Source: Sphaerisporangium rubeum
GTDB taxonomy: Bacteria > Actinomycetota > Actinomycetes > Streptosporangiales > Streptosporangiaceae
DNA: 64,000 nucleotides
NCBI RefSeq assembly: GCF_014207705.1
Contig: NZ_JACHIU010000001.1
Location: forward strand, 4,146,501 to 4,210,500
Reading direction: 5' to 3'
The stretch's first letter is position 1. Every line of letters starts with the position of its first letter. Below, piece by piece: positions 42,651 through 53,009 of this stretch. A model generated the notes under the pieces. That model did not search any database. It saw only the letters and a list, made by a program, of their open reading frames with translations, and was not told the origin of the DNA. Made by a program: the position numbers and the translations under genes.

Positions 42651-44256
42651 TGTCTGCCGTCCACCACGCGGCGGACTCCGGAGGCAGGAGCACGGTGCGG
42701 GTGTCCGCCGTCAGGGGGGAGCTGGCGAGCAGGAGCGTGCCGGGGAGCGGCACGGCGACCGGGGACGCCGAGACGTTCACCGTGCAGACGAACCCGCCTC
42801 GGGAGAAGGCCAGGGTGCCGGGTGGGGAGTCCAGCCAGGTCAGTGCGCCGTCGCCGAGCGCGGGGTGCGCGCGGCGCAGCCGCAGGGCCTCCTTGTAGAG
42901 GTTCAGGGTGGAGGCCGGGTCGGCCTGCTGGGCCGCCACGGTGAGCGGGCCGAAGGACGCGGGGACGGGGAGCCACGTCGCGGTGACGCCGGGAGGGCTG
43001 AACGCGAACGGCGGCTCGGTGTCCCCCCACGGCAGGGGGACGCGGCAGCCGTCGCGGCCGTCGCCGGGTGCGCGCAGCCGCTGCGGGTCCTGGCAGACCT
43101 CGTCGGGGAGGTCGAGGACCTCCGGCAGTCCGAGCTCCTCGCCTTGGTAGATGTAGGCGGACCCCGGCAGCGCCAGCATCAGCAGCGCGGCGGCCCTGGC
43201 GCGGCGCAGGCCGCCGGGGCCGTCGCCGTAGCGGGTGACGTGGCGTTTGACGTCGTGGTTGGACAGCACCCAGGTGGAGGGTGCGCCGACGGGGGCGACG
43301 GTGGCGATGGACTCGTCGATGACGGCGCGCAGCGCCGCGGCGTCCCAGGGGGCCTTGAGGAAGTGGAAGTTGAACGCCTGGTGCAGTTCGTCGGGACGGA
43401 CGTAGCGTGCCAGGCGTTCGGGGCTGCGGGCCCAGGCCTCGGCGACGCCGATGCGTTCGCCGTCGTAGGAGTCGAGCAGGCGGCGCCACGCGCGGTGGAT
43501 GGCGTGCACGCCGTCCTGGTCGAAGTACGGCAGGTCCTCGACGCCGAGCATCTCGACGTGGCCGGGCCTGCCGACGTCCGGCAGGCCGGGAGCCTTGACC
43601 ATGCCGTGCGCCACGTCGATGCGGAAGCCGTCCACGCCGAGGTCCAGCCAGAAGCGCAGGACGGAGTCGAACTCCTCGTGCACCTCGGGGTGGTCCCAGT
43701 TGAGGTCGGGCTGCTGCGGGGCGAACAGGTGCAGGTACCACTCGCCGTCCGGCAGCCGGGTCCAGGCGGGGCCGCCGAACACCGACTCCCAGTCGTTCGG
43801 CGGCGACTCCCCCGCCGCGCCGCGGCCGGGACGGAAGATGTAACGGTCCCGCTCGGGTGCGCCTGGGCCGGCGGCGAGCGCGGCGGTGAACCACACGTGC
43901 CGGTCGGAGGTGTGGTTCGGCACCACGTCGATGATGACGCGCAGTCCGTGCCGGTGCGCGTCCTCGATGAGGGCCCGCGCGTCGGCGAGCGTGCCGAAGA
44001 TCGGGTCGACGTCGCGGTAGTCGGCGACGTCGTACCCGAAGTCGGCCATCGGCGAGGTGTAGAACGGCGTGAGCCACAGCGCGTCGACGCCGAGGTCCGC
44101 CAGGTGACCGAGCCTGCCGCGCACCCCGAGCAGGTCGCCGATCCCGTCGCCGTCGCCGTCGGCGAAGCTGCGGACGTAGACCTGGTAGATGACGGCGTCC
44201 CGCCACCAGCGGACGGGTGCGGTCACCGGGTGGGCCGCGCGGGCGAGGTCGGTCAT
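42643..44256 (-). CDS. GH13 alpha-glucosidase (oligo-alpha-glucosidase type)
   Basis: The protein has 537 residues without a signal peptide, so it is cytoplasmic. GH13 conserved regions: DVVPNHTSDRHVWF, GFRIDVAHG (nucleophile Asp), VAEAWA (acid/base Glu) and LSNHDVKRH (third Asp). The start WWRDAVIYQVYVRSFADGDGDGIGDL is typical of the oligo-1,6-glucosidase/alpha-glucosidase group. It should hydrolyse imported maltose, isomaltose or other alpha-glucosides to glucose. ATG at 44256. It follows the MalG-type permease after 38 bp and overlaps the LacI gene. Confidence 0.9.
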   Translation of the reverse strand: MTDLARAAHPVTAPVRWWRDAVIYQVYVRSFADGDGDGIGDLLGVRGRLGHLADLGVDALWLTPFYTSPMADFGYDVADYRDVDPIFGTLADARALIEDAHRHGLRVIIDVVPNHTSDRHVWFTAALAAGPGAPERDRYIFRPGRGAAGESPPNDWESVFGGPAWTRLPDGEWYLHLFAPQQPDLNWDHPEVHEEFDSVLRFWLDLGVDGFRIDVAHGMVKAPGLPDVGRPGHVEMLGVEDLPYFDQDGVHAIHRAWRRLLDSYDGERIGVAEAWARSPERLARYVRPDELHQAFNFHFLKAPWDAAALRAVIDESIATVAPVGAPSTWVLSNHDVKRHVTRYGDGPGGLRRARAAALLMLALPGSAYIYQGEELGLPEVLDLPDEVCQDPQRLRAPGDGRDGCRVPLPWGDTEPPFAFSPPGVTATWLPVPASFGPLTVAAQQADPASTLNLYKEALRLRRAHPALGDGALTWLDSPPGTLAFSRGGFVCTVNVSASPVAVPLPGTLLLASSPLTADTRTVLLPPESAAWWTADSA

Positions 44257-44294
44257 TGAAGGACCCCCGAATCTCCGTGTTTCGTTACCGGACA

Positions 44295-45161
44295 TCAGGC
44301 CTTGGTGGCTCCGGCGGTGAGGCCGGTCACCAGGTGGCGCTGCACGAGCAGGAAGACCAGCGCCGCGGGTGCGGCGATCAGCACCGAGGAGGCGGTGAGC
44401 AGCCCCCACTCGGCCTTGTGCTGGCCGACGAACTGGCCGAGCCCCACGGCCAGCGTGTACTTGTCGTCGCCGGTCATGAACGCGGTGGCGTACGCGACCT
44501 CGGCCCACGCGGTGATGAACGAGTAGAACGCCGCGACCGCGAGCCCCGGCTTCGACAGCGGCAGGATGAGCCGCCAGAACGTGCCGAAATGGGTCAGCCC
44601 GTCCACCCGTCCCGCCTCGTCGATCTCCACGGGGACGGTGTCGAAGTACCCCTTCATCATCCACGCGCAGAACGGCACGGCGGAGGTCAGGTAGGCGATG
44701 ACCAGCCCGGGGAACTGGTTGATCAGGCCGAGCCCCGCCAGCAGGTTGTAGATCGGCACGATGAGGATGGCCACGGGGAACATCTGGGTGATCAGCAGCA
44801 TCCACATGATCGACCGGAAGCCGGGGAAGCGGAACCTGCTGACCGCGTAGCCGGTGCTGGCCGACATCACCACACCGAGCACGGTGGTGAGCGCCGCGAC
44901 CAGCAGCGAGTTGAACAGCCACCGCGGGAAGGCGGTCTGCGTGAGCACCTGGACGTAGTTGGCCAGGGTGGGGCTGTCGAAGAGCTGGACGGTGGTGCTC
45001 TGCCAGGCGTCACGCGGCTTGATCGAGGTGAGCACCAGCCAGGCGACCGGGAAGAGGGCCACCAGGCTCGCCACGATCAGCGCGGCGTGGAGCGCGACGG
45101 AGGCACCCCGCGAACGAGTGGAACGCGTGCGTGTGGCGCGGGCCGGGGCGACGCTCACCAT
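44295..45161 (-). CDS. Sugar ABC permease, MalG type
   Basis: The protein has 288 residues and six membrane helices. The EAA loop that contacts the ATPase reads EIDEAGRVDGLTHFGTFWRLILPLSKPG. ATG at 45161 overlaps the MalF-type gene by seven bases. It forms the translocation pore with the partner permease. The substrate is inferred as an alpha-glucoside from the GH13 gene downstream. Confidence 0.92.
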   Translation of the reverse strand: MVSVAPARATRTRSTRSRGASVALHAALIVASLVALFPVAWLVLTSIKPRDAWQSTTVQLFDSPTLANYVQVLTQTAFPRWLFNSLLVAALTTVLGVVMSASTGYAVSRFRFPGFRSIMWMLLITQMFPVAILIVPIYNLLAGLGLINQFPGLVIAYLTSAVPFCAWMMKGYFDTVPVEIDEAGRVDGLTHFGTFWRLILPLSKPGLAVAAFYSFITAWAEVAYATAFMTGDDKYTLAVGLGQFVGQHKAEWGLLTASSVLIAAPAALVFLLVQRHLVTGLTAGATKA

Positions 45162-46141
45162 GCCTCCCCTGCGCGGCGCAGCGCGCGCCGGTAGACGACG
45201 GCCATGACGACGAGCAGCGCCAGGATGAGCACTCCCCACGCGGCCGATCCCGAGTAGTTGCGGATGCCTTCGAACGCCTGGCGGTAGGCGTAGGTGACGA
45301 GGATCTCGCTGGACCCGCCGGGGCCGCCTTTGGTGACCAGGAAGATGACGGGGAACTGGTTGAACGTCCAGATGGTGCCGAGCAGCACCACGGTGCTGGA
45401 CACCGGCCGCAGGCCCGGCAGCGTGATGTGCCTGAACCGCTGCCACGGCGACGCGCCGTCCACCTCGGCCGCCTCGTACAGCTCACGCGGGATGGCCTGC
45501 AGGCCGCCGAGCAGCGCCAGCATCATGAACGGCACGCCGAGCCAGACGTTCACCCCGATGACCGACACCTTGGCCCAGAACGGGTCGTCCAGCCAGGTGA
45601 CCCCGGCGAACCCCACGGCGCGCAGCATGGCGTTGACCACGCCGAACTCGCCGTTCAGCAGGTAGCGCCAGATGAACGCCGACACGAACACCGGCACGGC
45701 CCACGGCAGCACCAGCAGCATGCGGTACAGCGACCGCAGCCGCACCGGCCGGTTGAGCAGCATCGCGAGGCCGAGGCCGAGGCCGTAGTGCAGCGCGACG
45801 CAGGCGACGGTCCACACGACGGTCCAGCCGAGCCGGGACAGGAACTCGGCGCTGGTGACGATCGCGGTGTAGTTGGCGAGGCCGACGAACTCATAGGTGG
45901 AGGGGATGACGTTCATCCCGATGGTCCGCCCCATGTTGGCCTCGGTCGCGTCGGTGAGCGACAGGTAGATCCCCCGGACCAGCGGGTACCCGACCAGCAC
46001 CAGCGTGACGATCACCACAGGAGCGCACATGGCCCAGGCGTACCAGTGCCGGGAGTACGCGCGTCCGCGGCGCATCGGGTCGCGGGCCCGGCCGCGGGCA
46101 GGGGTGCCCGCGGCCGTCCCGTCGGCGACCTGTGCGGTCAT
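45155..46141 (-). CDS. Sugar ABC permease, MalF type
   Basis: The protein has 328 residues and six helices after a basic N-terminus. The EAA loop is ELYEAAEVDGASPWQRFRHITLPGLRP. ATG at 46141 follows the binding-protein stop by three bases. Pairs with the MalG-type subunit. The large periplasmic P2 loop of enteric MalF is absent, as usual in Gram-positive homologues. Confidence 0.92.
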   Translation of the reverse strand: MTAQVADGTAAGTPARGRARDPMRRGRAYSRHWYAWAMCAPVVIVTLVLVGYPLVRGIYLSLTDATEANMGRTIGMNVIPSTYEFVGLANYTAIVTSAEFLSRLGWTVVWTVACVALHYGLGLGLAMLLNRPVRLRSLYRMLLVLPWAVPVFVSAFIWRYLLNGEFGVVNAMLRAVGFAGVTWLDDPFWAKVSVIGVNVWLGVPFMMLALLGGLQAIPRELYEAAEVDGASPWQRFRHITLPGLRPVSSTVVLLGTIWTFNQFPVIFLVTKGGPGGSSEILVTYAYRQAFEGIRNYSGSAAWGVLILALLVVMAVVYRRALRRAGEAW

Positions 46142-46144
46142 CGG

Positions 46145-47434
46145 TCAGAGGCTCCAGCCCTTGAGCAGACCCTGGTAGGCCTTGGCGACCCCCTGCATCA
46201 TGGGCTCGGCACCCTGCTGACCGGCGGCGAGCTTCTGGTAGCCCTCGACCAGCGGCTGGAAGAGCTGGCCCCCCTCGGGGATCCAGGGACGCTGGACGGC
46301 CGCGGCCATCGGCTCCTTCCACTTGCCGATCATGTCGTTGGCGGCGGCCTCCGGCATGGTGTACGCGGACTGGCGGGTCGGGAGCAGGCCCAGCTTGCCG
46401 GCGATCTTGGCCTGGCTCTCGGCGGAGTCCATGAACTGGACGAACAGGTAGGACGCGTCGAGGTTCTGCGAGCCGGCGTAGACCGCGTAGTCGTGGCCGC
46501 CGGTGGGGGCTCCGGCCTTCGCCGTGCCGGCCGGGACCGGGGCGATGCCGAAGTTGTCAGGGTCGTTCTTGAAGACCTTGCCGCCGAGGTTGTCGGTGTT
46601 GGACCACGGCCCGTTGAAGATCATGGCCACCTTGCCTTCCTTGAAGGCGGCCTGCGCGTTGTTGTAGCTGTCCTGGATGGCGGGCTTGGCGGCGGCGCCG
46701 GAGGTGATGAGGTCCTCCACGACCTTGACGCCGGCGACCGACTGCGGGGACGCGACGGTGATCTTCTTGGTGGTCACGTCGAGCAGGTCGCCGCCTTCGC
46801 CGTAGATGAACGGCAGCAGGAAGTAGGCGTCGACGTTCAGCGCGAGGCCCTCGGCGCCGGTCTTGGACTTGACGTCGAGCGCGGTCTGCTTGAGCTCGGC
46901 GAACGTCTTCGGCGGCGCGTCGTGACCGGCCTTCTCCAGCAGCTTCTTGTTGTACAGCAGGCCGAGGGTGTCGGTGACCTGCGGCACGGCGTAGGTCTTG
47001 CCGTCGTACTTGCCGCTGCTCGCCGGGCTGGCCAGGAAGTCCTCGGGCTTGTCGACCGCAGGGGTGCCGTCGAGCGGCGCGAGGTAGCCGAGGGAGGCGA
47101 ACTCGGCGACCCAGCCGACCTCGGTGCGCAGCACGTCCGGCGCGCCGGAGCCGCTCTGCGCGGCCGTCTTGAACTTGTTCTGCGCCTCGGCGAACGGCAC
47201 GTTGACGTAGTTGACCGTGATCTTGGGGTATTTGGCCTGGAACTCCTTGATGAGCTCCTGGAACACGGGCCCCTCGTGGGTGGCGTCCGAGGTGTCCCAC
47301 CAGGTCACCTGGCCCGAGGGCTCCGCGGCCCCTGTGGCCGTCGCGGCCGGTTGCTCGGGTGTGCCGCCGCCGCAGGCGGATACCGCCAGCGCCAGCGCCG
47401 CGGCCGCCGCCGCGGCCGAGATGGCTCGCCGCAT
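46145..47434 (-). CDS. Sugar-binding lipoprotein of the alpha-glucoside ABC transporter
   Basis: The protein has 429 residues. ATG at 47434 follows AAGGAG. A lipoprotein signal peptide ends in AVSAC with the lipid-modified Cys21, followed by a Thr/Ala-rich linker and a family 1 solute-binding fold (VTWWDTSDATHEGPVFQELIKEFQAKYPKI). It captures the sugar outside the membrane. First gene of the five-gene operon. Confidence 0.92.
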   Translation of the reverse strand: MRRAISAAAAAAALALAVSACGGGTPEQPAATATGAAEPSGQVTWWDTSDATHEGPVFQELIKEFQAKYPKITVNYVNVPFAEAQNKFKTAAQSGSGAPDVLRTEVGWVAEFASLGYLAPLDGTPAVDKPEDFLASPASSGKYDGKTYAVPQVTDTLGLLYNKKLLEKAGHDAPPKTFAELKQTALDVKSKTGAEGLALNVDAYFLLPFIYGEGGDLLDVTTKKITVASPQSVAGVKVVEDLITSGAAAKPAIQDSYNNAQAAFKEGKVAMIFNGPWSNTDNLGGKVFKNDPDNFGIAPVPAGTAKAGAPTGGHDYAVYAGSQNLDASYLFVQFMDSAESQAKIAGKLGLLPTRQSAYTMPEAAANDMIGKWKEPMAAAVQRPWIPEGGQLFQPLVEGYQKLAAGQQGAEPMMQGVAKAYQGLLKGWSL

Positions 47435-47851
47435 GTGTGCACTCCTTGCTGAAAGCGTCATTGCCCAAGGATTCGGCGCACCGTCCGCCTCCCCGGGAGC
47501 GGGACGGTGGCACCGGGGTACGCGGAACGTAACAGCCGCACGAAGGTCGATGAAAGGCCTTACGGAAACTTTCTGCAAACTGTGATGTCGGCGTCGTTAC
47601 ACCTGTGTTGCCTGGCCAGACAGGGTCGGGGGGCCGAGGGCCGGCCGCCGGGCGGGCACACCGGCGGCACAGGGCCCGTCACGTCGGCGTTCGCGGCCGT
47701 CCTGACCTCGGCGGACGCTCACAAGTCAAGTAACGGGTGGATGAGCGATTTATAACTCAACGTATGGACACGATGCCCCGGTACACGATGTACTACCTCA
47801 TCAATCACAATGACGGCTGGGGATCCGGGCGCGGCTGCCCGGGAGGAACGA
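47435..47851. promoter_or_regulatory. Divergent control region between binding-protein and ATPase genes
   Basis: This 417-bp gap has no convincing gene. It contains the LacI-type palindrome at 47560-47578 and a second perfect 13-bp palindrome GTACACGATGTAC at 47781-47793, near the ATPase start. The stretch 47720-47820 is AT-richer and probably holds the ATPase promoter. Possible small ORFs here overlap known signals and look random. Confidence 0.55.
47560..47578. promoter_or_regulatory. Candidate LacI-family operator
   Basis: TTACGGAAACTTTCTGCAA is an imperfect palindrome centred on 47569 (outer TT/AA, inner GAAA/TTTC, C/G pairs), 126 bp before the binding-protein start. The shape fits LacI-family operators with a central single base. 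Confidence 0.5.
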
Positions 47852-49165
<1,314 letters not shown>

Positions 49166-49203
49166 CCCGCCGGGTCCGCCGCTCTCCGCAGGCACGCCAC
49201 GCC

Positions 49204-49824
49204 TCAGGCGACCGAGCTCGTCGACACCAGCAGCGCGACGATCTCGACGACGCGCTGCACCTTGTCCAGCTCCACCTGGTGGAACGGCGGCCCCTCCGTG
49301 CGCGCCACCACCACGTGCAGCCCGGCCGGCCGCACCGGCAGGCTCAGCAGGTGGAGCGAGCCCTCGCTGAACGCGGCGGGACGCAGCGGCGTCAGGTCCG
49401 GCATGTCCTCCACGCCGGGAGCCTGCCAGCTCCCGTGCACCACCGCACCGGTCCCGGAGTCGACCGCGACGGCCCACTGGGCACCCACCAGGTCCGGCAC
49501 CGCGTCGACGAGGGTGACGAACGCGCGGTCGGCGTCGGTCACGACATGACCGATCAGGTCGTAGTCCGGACTGCTCCCCGGCACCTCCCGGGTCGGCCAC
49601 GCGCCGTCCACCCGCACCCCCGGCACGACGGACAGCCGCTCACGCAGCTCCTCGGGGGAGAAACCCCCCGGCCAGGACACCGTGAAGTCGTCCATGGCCC
49701 GGCCCGCCTCGCGTTCCAGCACCGTCACCTGCAGGATGTCCGCACCGAGCACGCCGAACGCCCGCGCCACCTGACCGAGCGCGCCGGGACGGTCGGGCAG
49801 CGACACACGTACCCGCAGCACCAT
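49204..49824 (-). CDS. ACT-domain protein, putative amino-acid-sensing regulator
   Basis: The protein has 206 residues. ATG at 49824 follows GGAGG. The N-terminus MVLRVRVSLPDRPGALGQVARAFGVLGADILQVTVLE is an ACT domain. The rest (about 85-206) may be a GAF-like regulatory domain, and I do not recognise it with certainty. Stand-alone ACT proteins of this type are common in actinobacteria without known function. It ends 38 bp from the convergent ATPase gene. Confidence 0.78.
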   Translation of the reverse strand: MVLRVRVSLPDRPGALGQVARAFGVLGADILQVTVLEREAGRAMDDFTVSWPGGFSPEELRERLSVVPGVRVDGAWPTREVPGSSPDYDLIGHVVTDADRAFVTLVDAVPDLVGAQWAVAVDSGTGAVVHGSWQAPGVEDMPDLTPLRPAAFSEGSLHLLSLPVRPAGLHVVVARTEGPPFHQVELDKVQRVVEIVALLVSTSSVA

Positions 49825-49913
49825 CCGCGTACCTCCATGTTCCACGTCACGCCACAGCGTGCCGGACCGAGGTTTCCAGCATGTTCCCGCGCCATGTCCG
49901 GAATGAGTCGTAC

Positions 49914-51329
49914 TCAGTACTGATAGGCACCTGAGTCCGGCTTCCGGTGCCGGGGGACGGCCCGTCCGGCCGCGTCGTGCGGCGGCCACGCGTCCCGGTA
50001 CCACGAGGGGCCGAGCCGCAGGCCGCGGCCGATGGCCGGTGAGCCCGCGCGCAGCCGCAGGTCGCTCCGGCTCCGGAACATCGGGTCGGCCCGCACCGAC
50101 CCCCGGCCGGGCCGGAAGTGTCCCAGCCTGCCGTGGTAGACCCCACCCGCGTCGTCGATGCCGGAACCGTCCTCGAAACCGACGTCGCCCCCCACCCGCA
50201 GCACGTTGTTGCGCAGGGTCAGCACGCCGCCGGAGCAGCCGTCGGCGCAGGAGAAGCCGATGGTGCGGCGCGCCGGAAGGTAGACCGAGTTGTGCACCGC
50301 CACCGTGCCGCGCACCGGCCCGACCGCGTGACCGGGACCGCGGGTGATGAGGAACGATCCTCGCGGACGCGAGGACGTCACCACGTTGTGCGCGAACACG
50401 TTGCCGGTGGCCGTGCCACCCGGCTCGTGGCCGAGCTCGGTGAAGGTCTCGTTGTCCCTGGCGAGGTTGTGCGTGACGATGTTGCGGTCCCCGCCGTACA
50501 CCTCCACCGCGGCGCCGTCGGCCACGTAGTCGTGGCTGCGCGCGTAGCTGCCGGTGATGAGGTTGCCGACGACGCGGTTGTCGTCGCCGTTGAGCAGCAC
50601 GCCGAACGCTCCGGAGTCGTTGTCGGGCTCGTCGTCGTCGACGCTCATGCGGTCGTTGCCGCGCATCTGACTGCCCCGCAGGACGTTCCTCGCGCCGTCC
50701 GGGGTGAACCACACGCCGGTGACATTGTGATCGGCGTAGACGTCCCACAGGTCGTTGTAGCGGCCCTCCACGCGGAACCCGGCCCAGCCGCAGCGCGAGG
50801 CCCGCAGCTCCGACACCCGCAAGTACGAGCCCGCCACGACGACGCAGTCGTCTCCCTTGGCGCTGATCCGGGGCCGGGGCCCTCTGCCGTACCCCCCGAC
50901 GACGATCGGCCGCGCCGCCGTCCCCTTGCCGGTCAGCTCAAGCGTGCCCTGCCACCGTCCGCCGCGCCGCAGCAGCAGGGTGTCCCCCGGCCGCAGGCGC
51001 TGCGCGCCGGCCCTGCGCAGGGACCGCCACGCGCGCCTCGGCGTGGTGCCGCGCGCGTCGTCGTCCCCCTTGGCGGCGTCCACGTAGAAGACACGGCCGG
51101 CCGCGGCCCGGTGGGACGCGCGGCGGCCTTCGGCCACCCGGTGGAGCGCACGGCGCTCGGCGGCCCGGTGGGACGCGTGGCGCTCGGCCGCCGGGTGGAG
51201 GTCGCGGCCCGCGGCCGCGGTGACCGGTGGCACCGGAGTGCCCTCGTGCAAGGGACGCGCCGCCGGGTCGGCGAGCAGCACGCAGATCAGAGGTAAAGAA
51301 AGACCCGTCCGCCAGAAGTTCGGCGCCAT
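49914..51329 (-). CDS. Secreted right-handed parallel beta-helix protein
   Basis: The protein has 471 residues. ATG at 51329 gives a plausible signal peptide (MAPNFWRTGLSLPLICVLLA). Residues 30-75 are a His/Arg/Ala-rich stretch with internal repeats (HRAAERRALHRVAE). Then comes FYVDAAKGDDDARGTTPRRAWRSL, the usual start of DUF1565/PbH1-type beta-helix proteins, and about ten coils with NxV/NLI ladders (NRVVGNLITG, NIVTHNLARDN, NVFAHNVVTS, LTLRNNVLRV). Such folds often degrade or bind polysaccharide, but no catalytic residues can be named. It diverges from the histidine-kinase gene. Confidence 0.82.
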   Translation of the reverse strand: MAPNFWRTGLSLPLICVLLADPAARPLHEGTPVPPVTAAAGRDLHPAAERHASHRAAERRALHRVAEGRRASHRAAAGRVFYVDAAKGDDDARGTTPRRAWRSLRRAGAQRLRPGDTLLLRRGGRWQGTLELTGKGTAARPIVVGGYGRGPRPRISAKGDDCVVVAGSYLRVSELRASRCGWAGFRVEGRYNDLWDVYADHNVTGVWFTPDGARNVLRGSQMRGNDRMSVDDDEPDNDSGAFGVLLNGDDNRVVGNLITGSYARSHDYVADGAAVEVYGGDRNIVTHNLARDNETFTELGHEPGGTATGNVFAHNVVTSSRPRGSFLITRGPGHAVGPVRGTVAVHNSVYLPARRTIGFSCADGCSGGVLTLRNNVLRVGGDVGFEDGSGIDDAGGVYHGRLGHFRPGRGSVRADPMFRSRSDLRLRAGSPAIGRGLRLGPSWYRDAWPPHDAAGRAVPRHRKPDSGAYQY

Positions 51330-51498
51330 AACCCCACACTTGGTAATCAGATCATCGCTGACGCACACCGTAGCGTTCCACGCACCGCCGCGCGAGGGGG
51401 GAGAACGCCGGGGGATCGGCGGGAGTTTGCCGGTGCTTGCCCAGCTCTTTCCCCTCTCGCGGGGCCTTGTGTGGGTGTGGCGGCAGTAGCCTTTGCGA

Positions 51499-52854
51499 AT
51501 GTCCCGCCGACGCGTCCCCCTGTGGCCCCGCACGATCAGAGGACAGGTCACGTTCCTCGCGCTCGTGCTGACCACGGTGTTCCTGACCCCCCTGGGTCTG
51601 GCGGCGGACGCGGTGATCAGGAGCGCCGTCGCGCAGTCGCTCTGGCGCGAGACCAGGAGCGTCGCGGCCCGCACCGTCGACGCCTACCAGGAGGCGAGGC
51701 TGCGCAACCCGATCCCCGTCCCGGCGGGGTCACGGGTCCTCGTGCAGGTGATCGGGCCGGGGAACCACGTGCTGGCCGCCTCGGAGTCCGCCGCCGGCCT
51801 GCCGGTGCTCGCGAGCCCGCCGTCCGGGCTCCCCGACCGCGCGATCGACTTCCGTACCTGCCCGGCTGGCCGCAGAGAGTGCTACCACGCCACGGCGATC
51901 CTCACCGGGAGCCGCGCGGAAGCGCCTGTGGTGTACGCCGCCGCGCGGACACCCGGTCTGCTGCGGGGCCACCTCATCGACATCTCGATCGGCGTGCAGG
52001 TCGCGCTGCTCGTCGGGCTGGCCGGCTGGGTGGCCGCCAAGGCCACGGGCCGCGCACTCGGCACGATCGACAACATCAAGGCGGAGCTGGCGCACATCAC
52101 CGCGAGCGACCTGTCGCGCCGGGTGTGCGAACCGCCTGGCGACGACGAGATCTCGGGGCTGGCCCGCACCGTCAACTCCACCCTGGCCCGGCTGGAGCAC
52201 TCGGTGGAGCAGCAGCGCCGTTTCGCCGCCGACGCCTCCCACGAGCTGCGCACCCCCATCGCCGGCCTGCGCGCGCAGCTGGAGGACGCCTGGCTGTACC
52301 CCGAGGACACCGATCTGCGGAGCCTGGTCCAGGGGACGCTGCGCGACACCGACCGCATCGAGACCATCATCACCGACCTGTTGTTCATGGCGCGCCTCGG
52401 GTCCAGCGGCCCCGCCGTGCAGGAGCGGGTGGATCTCGGCCGTCTGACCGCCGAGGAGATACGGCGCTGCGGGGAGCGGGTACCGGTCGCTGCGGACCTC
52501 CAGGACGACGTCATGGTGCACGGCGTGCCGACCCACCTCGTCCGGGTCGTCGCCAACCTGCTGGACAACGCGCAGCGGCACGCCGACCGCCAGGTCACCG
52601 TGCAGGTACGCGCCACGCGCGGCACGGCCGTGCTGTCGGTGACCAACGACGGCGACCGCATCCCGGTCGAGGACCGCGAACGGGTCTTCCAGCGGTTCAC
52701 CCGCCTGGACGAGGCACGCAGCAGGAACCGCGGCGGCACGGGCCTCGGGCTCGCCATCGCCAGGGACGTCGCCATCGCGCACGACGGGACGCTGCGGGTG
52801 GAGGACTGCTCGACCGGCACGAGATTCGTGCTGAGACTGCCGGTCGCGGAGTGA
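51499..52854 (+). CDS. Orphan sensor histidine kinase
   Basis: The protein has 451 residues. Two membrane helices (about 18-42 and 158-180) flank an extracytoplasmic sensor with two Cys (FRTCPAGRRECYHA). A HAMP domain, HisKA (phospho-acceptor His248 in DASHELRTPIAGL) and HATPase (LLDNAQRHAD; GGTGLGLAIARD) follow. No response-regulator gene is adjacent on either side. ATG at 51499 has no clear Shine-Dalgarno sequence; TTG at 51493 is an alternative. The two sensor cysteines could form a disulfide. Confidence 0.9.
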   Translation: MSRRRVPLWPRTIRGQVTFLALVLTTVFLTPLGLAADAVIRSAVAQSLWRETRSVAARTVDAYQEARLRNPIPVPAGSRVLVQVIGPGNHVLAASESAAGLPVLASPPSGLPDRAIDFRTCPAGRRECYHATAILTGSRAEAPVVYAAARTPGLLRGHLIDISIGVQVALLVGLAGWVAAKATGRALGTIDNIKAELAHITASDLSRRVCEPPGDDEISGLARTVNSTLARLEHSVEQQRRFAADASHELRTPIAGLRAQLEDAWLYPEDTDLRSLVQGTLRDTDRIETIITDLLFMARLGSSGPAVQERVDLGRLTAEEIRRCGERVPVAADLQDDVMVHGVPTHLVRVVANLLDNAQRHADRQVTVQVRATRGTAVLSVTNDGDRIPVEDRERVFQRFTRLDEARSRNRGGTGLGLAIARDVAIAHDGTLRVEDCSTGTRFVLRLPVAE

Positions 52855-52970
52855 CGGCGGGAACAGGGCTCCCCAAGAGTTAACAGGAGCGACGGCGGGT
52901 GTTCAGCTCCGGCTCCCCTTACCGGTGAGGACCGGTGGTTAGCGTGCCTGACACCCACGAGCGTGCCTAG

Positions 52971-52994
52971 AGGCGAGCGCTCGCTTTTTCGCCT
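52971..52994 (+). promoter_or_regulatory. Stem-loop and palindrome in the leader of the nonulosonate gene
   Basis: AGGCGA (52971-52976) pairs with TCGCCT (52989-52994), enclosing half of a perfect 12-bp palindrome GCGAGCGCTCGC (52973-52984) and a T-run. It lies just upstream of the AGGGAG ribosome-binding site (52998-53003). It may end transcription of the kinase gene or control the downstream operon. Confidence 0.4.
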
Positions 52995-53009
52995 ATCAGG
53001 GAGTCACTA

